Shown here: piece after piece, positions 11,491 through 23,391 of the stretch
Position numbering within the stretch: the first letter of the stretch is position 1
How the letters are laid out: each line of letters begins with the position of its first letter
NCBI GenBank assembly: GCA_021432635.1
Contig: MU270021.1
Span: 1,124,594 to 1,188,593 of the forward strand
Reading direction: 5' to 3'
DNA from: Thozetella sp. PMI_491
Taxonomy: Eukaryota > Ascomycota > Sordariomycetes > Chaetosphaeriales > Chaetosphaeriaceae
DNA length: 64,000 nt
Made by a program: the position numbers and the translations under genes
Notes under the pieces: generated by a model
The model's database searches: none
What the model was told of the DNA's origin: nothing
Seen by the model: only the letters and a program-made list of their open reading frames with translations

Positions 11491-12085
11491 AGTTCATGTC
11501 TACTCCATGTATTCCGTACCGCATTTGATAACCTAGCGAGAATGGATAGCCAAATAGGTAGCTAGGTACATTCGCCCCCAGTGGGTGGTGTACATTCCTT
11601 AACCCATTACTTTGCCCAACGTACCGACTCCAGAAACGCTAGTCTAGTGATGATCCCTTGGACAAGAGCCGACGTAGCAAGCGTAGTCTAGGGTTTCGTA
11701 TCATGTCTTCTTGAGCCCCTCCATGTCCCAAGGGCGCATCGCATGCATGTACATCCGTATTTTTGAAGGACCTGAAGATGCGTGATGTGGGGTAGCCGGG
11801 GGCGGGGCCCGGTGGGCGGTGGGAGTAGTACTCCGGTGGACCCCGGTCCGTTCCCCGCCGTCCACCGGGCTTACTGGCGCGGGTGGGGTTCGCCGGGGGG
11901 AGAAAGTGAAGCTCGAGCGCATCGATACGAAAGGTCGGTAGATCGTGCGGAGTGATTTGGGATGTCTGGGCATGTGATTCTCTTAGCTAGCTGTTATCCA
12001 TTTGAAGCTCGCTCAGTTACTCCAGTCATTTCTCTCAACCCCCAGCCGTTTGGTCTATTCGACGCAGGGACGCGAGGAATTCAAG
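11491..12085. other. intergenic with GC-rich inverted sequence
   Basis: Around 11800-11880 is a very GC-rich patch in which CCGGTGGAC and GTCCACCGG occur in inverted orientation and could form a stem. There is no coding exon. This should contain the GH127 promoter. Confidence 0.4.
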
Positions 12086-14149
12086 ATGTCGAACCCACAG
12101 GTGGCATTCTCGAACACTACCTTTCATGGTCAGTCGATTCTAGCTAGGCGCCGCGACACCATTGCACGGGTGACGCTTCAGACGCAGCTAGAGCAACTCC
12201 GCAGCACAGGGCGTTATGATTGCTTCAAGCTCGAGTGGAAGCCAATCTACGAGAACAAGTCGAACTGGCCGGTCCCTCCCCATCTCTTCTGGGACAGCGA
12301 CTTGGCGAAATGGATTGAAGGAGCTTGCTACTTCCTCAAGGAGAAGTATGATGCCCAGGTGGATAACGCCATCCGCGAAATCGTTGCCACCATCCGCAGC
12401 GCCCAGCAAGAGGACGGCTACCTCAACCTCCATTACATTCGAGTCGAGCCCGAGAAGCGCTGGTCAAACCTGCAGGATATGCATGAGCTGTAAGTTCTTA
12501 CGTGAAGTCTCCCCTATTCGACCGCTGATTCTCATCCCGGTAGATACAATGCCGGTCACCTCATCGAAGCGGCGCTGGCGCACAACGACTACTACAAAAA
12601 CGACGATCTCCTTGAGCCCATCCAAAAATACGTTTCGCTGATCCGAAAGACTTTTGGCCCAGGCGAGGGGCAGTGGAGGGGCTATCCAGGGCATCCCGAG
12701 ATTGAGCTCGCGCTCCTCCGACTGCACAAGGCGACAGGCAGCGAAGATGCATACGAGCTAGCACGCTTCTTCCTGGAAGAGCGCGGTAACCCGACAGGCC
12801 AGGACGGCAAGCACTACTACACCTGGGAGCAGGAGCGCCGTGAGGAGAGCCCGTGGATGCGTCCGGATTCGCACCCAGTCCAACGCCAAAAGACACACTG
12901 GTACTGCCAGGCCCACTTGCCGATCTTGCAGCAGCAAAGTGTGGAAGGTCACTCCGTCAGGGCCATGTATCTTCTGACCGCTGTGGCAGACATGCTCTGT
13001 ATATCAGAGACGGATAAGAACAAGACGCTGCAAGACCCCAAGGAATGGCACGAGGCACTGGCCAGGCTGTGGAACAACATGGTAGACAAGAAGATGTACT
13101 TGACCGGCGGCATTGGAGCCATGAAGCAATGGGAAGGCTTTGGGATTGACTACTTCCTTCCCCAAGGAACGGACGAGGGAGGCTGCTACGCTGAGACTTG
13201 TGCCTCCATTGGCGTCATGATGCTGGCAGAGCGCCTGTTGGAGCTCGACCTCAACGGCCGCTACGCCGACATCATGGAACTGTGCCTGTACAATGGCGTC
13301 ATGACGGCGATGAGCCTAGAGGGAAAGGCTTTCACGTACGTCAATCAGCTCGCCAGTTCGGAGCAGGACAAGAGCGTCCGAGAAGAGTGGTTCGAGTGCT
13401 CTTGTTGCCCGCCCAATCTTACCCGGCTCTTTGGCAGCCTCGGAGGTTATCTCTGGCACTTCGACGGTGCCGACAGCAAGGCCACCATCAATGTTTACCT
13501 CTACACAACGGCGAAACTCCAATTCGAGGTTGACGGTCGGCCGGTCGTCCTAGAGCAGAAGTCCAACTGGCCATGGGAGGGCAACATCATGTTCCAGCTC
13601 TCGGCTGACAAGATCGAGACGACGGTCCGTCTCCGCATTCCCGCATGGGCTGGCGAGAAGTTCACTCTTACGCCGTCAGCGCCGTCAGCGAAGATCAAGG
13701 ACGGTTTCTTAGAGCTGGATCCCGCATATCTCGCCGCGCACCCGGCATTTGCGCTGCATATCCATGGATTCGAGCCTAGGTACCTCTCACCTCACCCGTA
13801 TACTAATCAGAACACGGTCACGCTCGCGAGGGGCCCCATCGTGTACTGCGTCGAGGACCACGATAATCCGTGGGAAGAGAATCACTTCAAGAATGTGGCG
13901 GTCCAGCTTGGAACTACTGTCACTGAGGAGCAGCTGGAGTTCGAGGGTGAGCCGTACATCGCACTGAAGACAGCGGGGCGGGAGAGATCGATACAAGAAT
14001 GGGCCGACCGGGCGCCGGGTGGTGACCCTGGAGCAGTAGCATGTGCAGAGGCCCCCGGGACGCCAAGAGAGCTGGTGTTCGTGCCATACTATCTCAGGGC
14101 AAATCGTGGAGGCAAGGGGCACATGCGGGTTGGGCTCTCTCGGGTCTGA
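12086..14149 (+). CDS. GH127 beta-L-arabinofuranosidase-like enzyme
   Basis: Two exons (12086-12489, 12544-14149) give 669 residues, the usual GH127/DUF1680 length. The (alpha/alpha)6 barrel signatures are clear: WDSDLAKWIEG near the N-terminus, YNAGHLIEAA across the intron junction, HWYCQAHLP, YLTGGIGA and CYAETCASIG. The catalytic zinc-thiolate motif EWFECSCCPPNLTR is intact. In characterised GH127 enzymes a Glu and three Cys bind zinc and one Cys of the CC pair is the nucleophile. The C-terminal beta-domains follow. Members release beta-linked L-arabinofuranose from hydroxyproline glycans or pectic side chains. There is no signal peptide, so the protein is probably cytoplasmic and acts on imported oligosaccharides. 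It lies between a sugar transporter and a large regulator on the same strand. Confidence 0.9.
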
Positions 14150-14622
14150 TCCAGCGAGACCATGGTTTTCGATAAACTAGAATATCAAATCACGTAGCAA
14201 CACACGAGTCCACCTGGGAGTTGACAAACACGGCCCATCTCCAAAGCTACAACGTGCCCTCCCCATCCCGCGTTACCCCGCACTACCCCAGAATCCATGT
14301 CTTGGGGTACTGAGGTTCCTTAATCTCCGCAAACTGCCCTAGGGGGAGGGGAGGGGGGGAGCAGGGGTCCACCCGCAAACTAATAAGCGCATCAATGAGG
14401 TGTCGCGTTGGCCTCGAAGTCGAACGGTGCGATGCGGGGGAACCGGTCAAGCCGTTGTATAGGGGTGCCTCATCTCGGCGACATGAAAAACTGATTTGCC
14501 TCCGCTCAGCATCCCACCGCAGGAATCGATAAGGCTCCCTTGAGCCATGCCAACGGGCATCGCACTAATTCTCCGCGAACCTAGAGTGCCACGCCCACCG
14601 GGCGCATGCCCAAAGTCGAGGC
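14150..14622. other. intergenic, promoter of the large regulator
   Basis: No gene. A purine-rich run of G blocks (about 14341-14360) and several CCCC/GGGG boxes that could serve as CreA-type sites are visible, but binding is not established. Confidence 0.4.
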
Positions 14623-17600
14623 ATGGCCACCGCGGCGACGCAGCAAGCCAGCGGCGGGCACCATGGTTCAGACGAAGATGGCCTCGCGGAACGGAAGCAC
14701 CAATGCCCCATTTGTCTCAGCAGTTTCAAGCGCTTAGAGCACCTGAAGCGACACCAGCGCAACCACGACAATAGGAAGCGCTTCTCATGTGAGTTTTGCG
14801 CGAAGAAATTCGCCCGCAGGTACGTCCAGTCGCGTCTTCTTAGGCCCCTCTCTCGTGCTGACCGGGGGCAGTGATATACTCGGCCGGCATGCGGCTATCC
14901 ACACGCACCCGGCGCGATTGGCCGAGTCTGTCTCCGGTGGACCGCCAAACGGCGGGCGGAGGAGGGCCTGCGCAGAGTGTGCCCGAGCCAGGGAGAAGTG
15001 TACGAAGGGCCAGCCTTGCCTGCGATGCTCCCTCAAAGCTCTCCACTGTGTGTATCCTAGGGCTACGCTAGCAGATTTCCCCCCTGCTCGCCAGCTTCAG
15101 ACTGCTAGCTCTCCTAGTGACCTTGGAGATGCTATGGAAGCAGTACAGGACACCTCTCCAAGCGTTGCTCGAGAGAATGACTCCTTCTTTGGTGACCGAC
15201 ACGGCCAGTCCCCAGTTCCCGACTCTAGCGTGGTCGAGCGTCCTCGGCCAGCTCACCCACCGCTGCAGCCTTTACACGGGATCCCTAATTACATCGCAAC
15301 ATCCCTGGGAGTCGAGCCACAGCATACGTTAGTTGGTGCACCGAATAGTCGGCAGCTTCGCGCATCTCAACATTATGACATCGGCGGCAACATGGCATCG
15401 CTTCTACCTGCACTTTCACCCTACGAGGCGGAAGGAGCCCAGGAAGTGCTGCAGGCCGACCAGCTCTGCTCCATAGATCTCGACCCACCGGTCGAGTCTG
15501 TTGCAATTCCTTCATCTCGTGCCCACGTCATGGACTACCAGGCGAGCATCTACGATGCATACAGCGATTTCCCGATCAACTGGCTGCCGGCAAATAACAT
15601 AGGCGAGTTCGACTATAGCTCTATCCTGGGGCTGGGTATTAGCTCCTCCGGGCTTTTTGCCGAGTCAATGAACTACCAGGATGCATTATCGTACGCTGCT
15701 TTGGATGGGAGCCGCGTCAATGACACTTCCGTGCAGAACCACCAACCTGTCGCCTCCCCTGCGCAAACCAGCTCAACTGCATCCCATCACTCGTTCGAAC
15801 CTGTGCGACCCGCTGATGCTCCGGGTGGGCTGTATGTCACCAGCACAGATGGAGGGAGGGCACCTTGTACGACTCGCTCGAAGCCACCTTCCACCATAAT
15901 ATACCGAGCAACCCCTCTTCCATCAGTCGAGGACATCAACGCGAACGAAGAATACATAGAGCATGGATTTCCAGACGTATCGCATATAACCACCAGCAGC
16001 GATTCGGACACATCTCCGGCCCAAGCGGTACTTCCGGAGACCTATGACAGTATAGTACGCAACTTCGAGCGAACCTGCCTACAACGAGATGGGATGTATC
16101 CCGCCTTCCGTACCGAGAACTTCCCACCAATCGAGCATTTCAATCTTTTCGTCCGGCTCTTCTTCGAGCAGTTTAACTCTATATTTCCGGTTGTCCATGA
16201 AACCTCATCAGACCTCAACGAGTACTGGCCTTTGGCTCTAGCTATCGCCGCCATTGGATCGCAGTATACACGCACCAGAGAATTCTCCGAGTGTGTTCTA
16301 CCGATGCACGAGTTCCTTAGGAGAATCACAAGCACAGAGCTAGAAGCATCCGTGGGCGGCAAGTATTGTCTTGGGAGGATTCAGGCAGTTGTACTGAGCC
16401 AGGTAGGGATGCTCTATTACGGCCACTCTGCGTATAAAGAGATCGCCCGAGTCCGGCACGGAGCTCTCGTCCGCCTTGTTACTGCGTACGGTCTACTTCA
16501 AGAGCCACCCGCAAAGGTCCCATCATTTCACCAGAGCGAGAATGTCCGTCGAGAGAGCTCATGGGACGACTGGATAGAGGAAGAATCGAAGAGGAGGCTA
16601 GGTTATGCCATCTGGGTAAGTTACCGCTGCGCCATTTATGGCGGTCCTTGCTAATCTGCAGCTCCTGGATTCTATGTCCATGTATCACTTCGGCACGCCG
16701 CCGTTGCTTTCTCTCGAGGTAGCTCTCAGCCAGCTTCCCAATGACACGATGTGGGAGGCAGCCGAGGGCCACGAGTGGCAGCTGATGCATGAAAAGCACG
16801 ATAGTAAGCATAATACACTATCGCTCATACGACCTAGACTGATAAATAATGGCCCAGAGCTTCCATCTCTTGTCATTGGCGTCCGCACCCTGTTCGTAGA
16901 AAAGAAAGTTGCGCCAAATATTGGCGAATTTGGCAGAATTCTTCTTCTTCATGGGGTCTACCAAGAATTATATCACGTCAAAACATATCTCGACCGCCCT
17001 TTATCGGCGTGGATTCCGTCCGCGCAGAAAAAGCATAGCGAGAATGGAGGTGCGGCGGAGACCCCCTTACAGTCCCTTCAGCAACCCCCCAATCCGAGTC
17101 TGGCGAGCTGGCGCAACGCCAGTCTCGACTGTGTCGATGTTCTTCACTGGGCGGCGAATGGTACCATCGCTCGGTTCTCCGGCTCAGAGCACCCGACTGT
17201 CTTTCACCTTCACATGTCCCGGATCGTCCTTCTCGCTCCATACGAAGCCATCCAGACACTTGCAAGATCCATCGCTTCTCTTGCACAGCCGCGCATTGAA
17301 GGTTTGCAATATCCAACACGGGAGCAAGCATCAACAGCCGAGCTCGAGATTCTGCAATGGGCTCAGCGGGATGAGGTAAGTTCTGAACGTTGCCCTGAGG
17401 ACCGTAGGCCACTGAGTTCTGATACTTTATTACTGGCAGCACAAAGCACGACTGTGCATGATACATTGCGGCTGTCTCTTGTGGCATGTCCGACGGTACT
17501 CTACTATGGCCTTTTACGAGCCAATCTCTGTATATCTTGCGACTCTTACGATATGGGCATACGGATCCTACACCTCGCGCTCAGCTCGCTTCCCTGAACT

Positions 17601-18108
17601 CTCAGGGCAGTTCAACGGCCACCAAGGGCTAGAAGGAATGGCGAATCGAAGTGGTAGCGCCTCACGGCGGGAGACTCCAGAACCAACGGATCCCATCGCC
17701 ACAGATACCCAATTTCAACTGACGGATGTTGGTACACAGCGCTCAAGCAACTCCTCCCGGAGCTCTTGCTCCCAGCAGCAGGTTTTAGTGAATCCTCTTC
17801 CTCGGTCTGCCCTACCAGACGAGCCGGAGCTCACTTTTATTCGCCTCGATCGACCATGTGATGATGAGCTAGTGTGTACCTACGTTCGATGCGGACGACC
17901 TTCGGTGATGCGTGCGTATATATCCGGAGTAGGTGACATTTGTTCGCCCAAGGGACCGGCACGAGTGCTGAAGGAAGGAAGAAGGCTGCTTAACGGCATC
18001 TCGCTTGCCTGGGGGCGGTCAAAAGAGCAGGTGTCGATTCTTGCGGCTGTTGAGAAGATTTCAATGAAGAAATCGGATGTTAGTCTTGGAGATCAAACGG
18101 TTCCCTAG
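14623..18108 (+). CDS. C2H2 + Zn(II)2Cys6 transcription factor with fungal_trans domain
   Basis: Four exons (14623-14819, 14872-16615, 16662-17375, 17440-18108) give 1107 residues. Two C2H2 fingers lie at the N-terminus (CPICLSSFKRLEHLKRHQRNH; then CEFCAKKFARSDILGRHAAIH, completed across intron 1). A Zn2Cys6 cluster (CAECARAREKCTKGQPCLRC...C) follows at once. A low-complexity linker leads to the fungal-specific regulatory domain (HFNLFVRLFFEQFNSIFPVVHE; ESKRRLGYAIWLLDSM; ARLCMIHCGCLLWHVRRYS). This finger order is the one known from Cmr1/Pig1-type regulators and several paralogues. Its position between GH127 and a GH39-like gene, all on the plus strand, makes it a candidate regulator of the sugar cluster. 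That role is inferred from position only. Confidence 0.88.
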
Positions 18109-18634
18109 AGAGCTACAAGGAGGAAGGCGCCAATACCGTTGTCAGTTGTACATACCTGTACACCCCAATACCCTAATACCTATCAATTTATTTACCCTTG
18201 CTACAACGGTGATCTTAGTCGATGTAGCTTCCCAATACCATGGTGTTTACCCACAGTCGCTACCTTGGATCTCAACATGCGGGAACAATGCACCTGCTGC
18301 TACCCCAGGTCCAAACTCCAGACCCCAGATTTCCCCGCAGACTTATCCCACCGGGCAACAGGGGTTGCCAAGTTGTCCCATGTAAATGAACGTTAAATTT
18401 CCGGTGGGCTCGAACGTTACCCCCGCTATGTCTGTCAACCGGGGAAGGGGGCTATGCGGGTGCTACCGTGCGCAGATCTCTCCACATCTGCTCCTACGCA
18501 GACGGATCGGCGAGAACAAGAGACGAACGGATCGCAAAAACGCTTCGGAGTATATGAATGACGGCGATGGGCAAGATATCATGTTTCAAATTGTGAGCAT
18601 TCAGCTATCAGCCTCAGACTAAGCACCATTCACC
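18109..18634. other. intergenic, promoter of GH39-like gene
   Basis: Short ORFs here lack any family feature. The interval includes the 3' end of the regulator and the promoter of the secreted hydrolase. Confidence 0.4.
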
Positions 18635-20211
18635 ATGCAGCTTTCTCAACGTACTAGAGGCCTCGACCTATTGGTCCTTGCGCTATGCAGCTCGAGCTGC
18701 TATGCCGGTCCGGTGGCCCCCAGAGATGAAGTTACTGCTGTAGTGGACCTGGCCACGAAGCGCGGCCCGCCCCGGCATCTCGCTGCCGGCTTTATCTACG
18801 GCATACCCGATACGTCTGACCAGATCCCGGATCATTGGTGAGATTTCTATAACAGTTTTAAGTTTCTAGCTGCTGATTACTGAGATGCAGGTACACTGAT
18901 ATGGGGTTTAATTATGGCCGTGCGGGAGGTGCCCAGCTGGATGCCCCCAATAGAGGTTGGATCTACGGCATGAACGAGTATTATGGCCGTCTTGCCTCGA
19001 CGCTTTCCAACTACTGGACTTGTCGCAAGTACAACGCCGACTATGTCATCCTGCCTCACGATGTTTGGGGTACGCCCCCCGCCCATCTTCCTAGTGCTTC
19101 TCTCTGCGTATCGAGTACTAATCTCGAAGTAGGGACTGACCACACAAACGACTCGACGCTTTGGCCTGGCGACAACGGCGACTGGGCTGACTATGAGAAA
19201 TTCTTGCGCCAGCTGATGTCAGATCTCAAAGCAAACAACGCTCTAGATGGTCTTGTCTGGGACATCTGGAACGAGCCGGATATCGGCGTATTCTGGGAAC
19301 GATCCCAGCAGCAATGGATAGACCTGTACATTCGAAGTCACAATATTATCAGGTACGTCTGCTCAGATGAAGTTAGTGCCAGTATGCTGACCCCGGAAAG
19401 ATCGGACCCGGCATTCAATACCGTGAAGATCAGCGGGCCGACTCTTGCATGGCGACCGATGTCAAGCAACAGCTGGTGGACTAACTGGCTTTCTCAGATC
19501 AGTGGCAACAATACGGTGCCCGATCAGTATGCTTTCCATCTGGAAGGCTCCCTGGATGCCGTGGACAACGACCTGGAATACACCAACGCATCGCTCGGTG
19601 CTCTTCTCAAGGAGTACGGACTTCCTGACCGGCAGATCAACATCAATGAGTATGCCGAGTTCATAGAGCAGGTACCCGCTGGTTATGTGTGGTGGATTAG
19701 CCAACTGGAGCGATACGACGCCATCGGGCTCCTCGGAAACTGGCTCGGGGGTACCGCGCTCCACGATCTCTTTGCAAACCTCATCACCAAATCCGCCAAT
19801 CCTTGGGATTATGCCGCCACAGACTACGTCTCGGCCCCAGGATATCAAGTGTACAAGTACTATAACCTCAACATGACAGGCGAGCGGCTGCAGACCACAC
19901 GCTCCGGCGATCGATGGCTCGATGTCTATGCCACCGTCTCGGATCGCGTCCGAGTGCTAACCGGCGTGAAGGTGAATATTGGGACCTGGCAGATCACCAT
20001 TGAGAACCTTGGCGCTGCGGGGTATCCTGAATCTGGCACTGTTGTGATCGATACCTGGGGGTTCGATGGATCCTCGGTATGGGACGTCGTCTCAGCGCCT
20101 AGCTTCCGCAATCGAGTCAGCCACGACTACACTGGTAACTCGGTCACCTTTCCGATTTACCAGACAGACAACCATACTGCTTGGGCGTTTGAGTTTGATA
20201 ATTTGCTGTGA
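18635..20211 (+). CDS. secreted clan GH-A glycoside hydrolase (GH39-like)
   Basis: Four exons (18635-18837, 18891-19069, 19133-19352, 19401-20211) give 470 residues; the second intron is 63 bp and lacks stops, so it is easily misread as coding. An N-terminal signal peptide (hydrophobic LDLLVLALCSSSCYA) indicates secretion, and several N-x-S/T sites are present. The barrel shows an acid/base candidate in WDIWNEPD (Glu about 175) and a nucleophile candidate in ININEYAEF (Glu about 284), both at clan GH-A strand ends. A C-terminal beta-sandwich follows. Overall pattern and size are closest to GH39-like fungal proteins, whose members act on xylo-, arabino- or rhamno-configured substrates. Exact specificity is uncertain. 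It lies between the large regulator and GTP cyclohydrolase. Confidence 0.75.
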
Positions 20212-20828
20212 ATTTCTCACCTAGCAACTTGCATAATCACGTCTCGGACATCCATTGCCAAATCTAAACTCTAGCCGCGATGTGACAAAATTTCTATTGC
20301 TCTAGGATGTACTCCATCATAGTGCCCTATTATTACTCCAATAGCCTATTTCCTTCTTCCCTGCGCTAATTTAGTGCAATCCTTTGGTTTATCGGTTCAA
20401 TCACTCGCGGTGTATCCGTCGTTCAGAGGTACAAACTACATAATTAGCCACATGGAAGCCAAATATTCTGATGAACTTACTCCTACGACCTAGTGTGCCA
20501 AATTTTAGACTCCTGTACATGCATTCGAGAGCGAAATATGGTAACTCACGATGTCTGTTCCCCTCACTTGACGTGGCTGGAACGTCATTGTCGATACCGC
20601 TAATGAGAGCATTGAAGCCCACACAGCGAAAACATGAAGATGCATTGTAGCTCTCAGTAGTCCAAGAAGTGTAAATCATTGCCTGTCAAAAGTTCGAGAG
20701 GAAATTGATTCGTATATAACTACATGTTAACCCTTTAATGCTGGGCTCAATTGTGTCAGTATTGGCTGCACGTGCGGATTAGCATCCTAGCCCTTTCAGG
20801 GTGATGGATCCGCACCAAAAGCACCCAG

Positions 20829-20911
20829 CGGATCAGCGGATCAGCATCTGGCGGATCAGCACCCTGCATTATCCCTCCTCGCTCCATCGACCTGCCATCC
20901 CAACTGATCCG
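20829..20911. promoter_or_regulatory. four CGGATCAG elements upstream of GTP cyclohydrolase
   Basis: CGGATCAG occurs at 20829-20836, 20837-20844 and 20852-20859 on the plus strand and in reverse (CTGATCCG) at 20904-20911, about 240-320 bp before the GTP cyclohydrolase start. Such dense repetition in a promoter suggests a binding site for a specific regulator. CGGATCA also recurs in the promoters at 42.6, 44.1 and 46.6 kb. The protein that binds it is unknown. Confidence 0.55.
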
Positions 20912-21148
20912 TCCGAAATTTTACCAAGAGAGATCCGAGTCAATGATCCCGAATGGTGGGGATTCTTGGCAGCCAGGTTATCCCAATTCAGAAGAATGCA
21001 ATGTTTGCCTCATAAATACCCTCTGTTATTTCCGGGGTTAGCGACAATATGCAACAGTGACCCGATCAAACATTCAGCGGCAACTTTCACTTGCTGCCCT
21101 CTTCACAGAATATCAGTCTCAAGGTTTCTATTTCTATTTTCTGCAAAC

Positions 21149-21998
21149 ATGCCTGCTACCCTTGAACCAGTTCCTGTCTTCCCTGTGAACGGGCTAAGGA
21201 ACTACGAACAACATGTGCTGAGCGGCAAGGGACTCATCCATGGAGACGAACCGATCGACCGTCGGGACAGCCCATCTTCAGGTAAGGCTCAAGTTTTGCT
21301 GCATTGCAACCAGGGACGTCATTAATCCCGAAATGCAGATTGCCCGCCCGAGTATCAAGGCCATATACCAACATCAGACATCAACTTGAGCATCGCAAAG
21401 ATCTCTAGTGCTTTAAAGGTGGTGCTCGAGGCGGTAGGAGAGGATTCAAGCAGGGAAGGGCTGCTAAAGACCCCGGAACGGTTTGCGAAAGCTATGATGT
21501 TTTTCACGAGGGGCTACGAGCAAGATCCTGCTGTAATTCTCAGAGATGCCGTCTTCCATGAGAACCACGAGGGCCTTGTTCTTGTCAAAGACATCGAGTT
21601 CTCCAGCTTATGCGAGCACCACTTGGTCCCGTTTATCGGCAAGGTGAGAGATTTTGGGTCTTAAAGACGGCATTTTCCATGACTAACTATACTAGATGCA
21701 CATTGGATATATCCCGGATGGCAAGATCGTAGGGCTTTCCAAGATGGCCCGGGTCGGCGAGGCTTTCGCTCGAAGGCTCCAAGTACAAGAGCGTCTGACA
21801 ACAGAGATCGCACATTGCATGTTCAACGTCTTGCAGCCACGAGGGGTAGCAGTCGTGATTGAAGCCACACATCAGTGTATGGTAATGCGAGGTGTCCAGA
21901 AGAGAGGGGCCTCAACAACGACTACCTGCTTTCTCGGGGAGTTTGACACAAATAGGGATTGCAAAGAAGATTTCTGGAGGTCTCTCTCCAGTCGATAG
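21149..21998 (+). CDS. GTP cyclohydrolase I
   Basis: Three exons (21149-21281, 21339-21643, 21696-21998) give 246 residues. The family core is complete: [13 protein letters not shown], the zinc motif [11 protein letters not shown] (Cys and His ligands), [22 protein letters not shown] across intron 2, QERLTTEIA, and [17 protein letters not shown] with the second zinc Cys. The enzyme converts GTP to 7,8-dihydroneopterin triphosphate, the first step to folate, tetrahydrobiopterin and deazapurines. A housekeeping copy is expected elsewhere in the genome, so this copy beside unrelated sugar genes may be a specialised paralogue. Its promoter shares CGGATCA elements with the peptide cluster near 42-47 kb, which contains a pterin-synthase-like gene. 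The link is inferred. Confidence 0.93.
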
Positions 21999-23021
21999 AT
22001 AAGATATAGACATGGCAAGGCGTAGTTATTTGGGCATTTTAAATTGACTGAATCTTACATCTCTTAAGTAGCGACCCTATTCAACTTGATTCTCTAGCTC
22101 GCTGCGCTAATATTGTAAAATGAACTGTTATCTCAGTCATATAGATGTGATGCGGCGCAAAGCCTTTGTCGCAGGTCGACCGGCGATATTTGACCACGTG
22201 AATGAAGAAGTGTCTCGCCGTCACCCGCCCTCAAAGTAGAATTTCTCAACTCTGTGATACACAACGGCCCATGGTTCAAGAGAAGATGAAAGGAAGCCCA
22301 AGCTTCCTCGAGCTGCCTGATACTACTAGGGAGCCTTTAAAAGTGTAGTTATGTTAGCGTTCATGCCAAATGCATTAAGTACCCAAGTACTGATGCCTTC
22401 CAGACCCTTAGATATTTACTTCCTCTTGTACCACCAATCTGCCTAGCTCAAGAATTGAGCTTCCATCCAGTGTGTCCCGGGGGCTTTCTTCTCTCCTTCT
22501 GACCGCCACCCTCTCTATCAGTTGCGATTTTTGACGCCGCAACGACGTCTCTACATGCCTACTGTCAAAGCGACCATTTCCATTATGATGAGGTTGTACA
22601 TAACCGTTCTCCCTCTGCCCATTTTGATCAAGCTTCATATGGCGGCTTCCAAAAGAATCCAGTTTATCGGCGTCTTTGCTACCTCCGCCGTAAGGTTATC
22701 TTGGACCCTATAATTAAACAAACGTGGAGCATATGGTTTAGTGATGTGATTGCTAGTATCGTGGACCTATCTTATTGTCTTGAGCTTCTGATCCTAGAGG
22801 ACAGCACTTGGAGATAAGCTTCTGTAACAATCATGACGCAGGTGCTTTGCGGGCTACCCTGGAATTCGAGGAAGCAAGATTCCTAACTACTATCTTCTAG
22901 GATCGTTGAAAAATACCTAGCAATCATTTTTGGCTCTACGCAGGTCTTGCGACCTTCTTCAGATTCCATGTGGCCCAGTCGAGCTCCTCTACCAATATCC
23001 CAAATATGCTATCGTGCTAGC
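21999..23021. other. intergenic, no intact gene
   Basis: AT-rich DNA with no supported exon. Short ORFs near 22408-22713 on either strand carry no recognisable motif. Confidence 0.4.
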
Positions 23022-23075
23022 GGCGGTACTGTACTATGGCCTTCTACGAGCCAACCTCTGTATATCTTGCAAGGT
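23022..23075 (+). pseudogene. relic fragment of a fungal_trans regulator exon
   Basis: About 50 bp closely match 17489-17545 in the last exon of the C2H2/Zn2Cys6 regulator. In frame it still reads RRYCTMAFYEPTSVYLA, against RRYSTMAFYEPISVYLA in the intact gene. A stop lies just upstream and no flanking exon is recognisable. It is a decayed copy of this gene or a paralogue. Confidence 0.7.
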
Positions 23076-23391
23076 TTTTCTTTTAACTTGTGCTAGATTA
23101 GCTGGAAGATTCCGTTACCTGATGTTAGAATACTATTGACTATTCCATTTTTAGCTCGTTTAATTCATGAAATATTCATATCTTTTTTCATAGTTTCTAT
23201 CCATGTGGTTTTTAAATAGGTCTCATTCTCAATGACACCCAACACTCCGTCCTGTAACTCGACTTTGAGCATGTGCTACCACAATCTAACAGAGAAATCG
23301 ACTAGGCACTTATCGAGCTATCCATAGATGCCTCGGAAGGTGCATTGGTAGATTTAGATTAGCTGGATGACACGACTAGCAGCCTAACTAA

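Noticed and set aside
20401-20679. Minus-strand ORF of 92 residues upstream of the CGGATCAG array
   Set aside because: No motif or signal peptide and no intron support; treated as non-coding.
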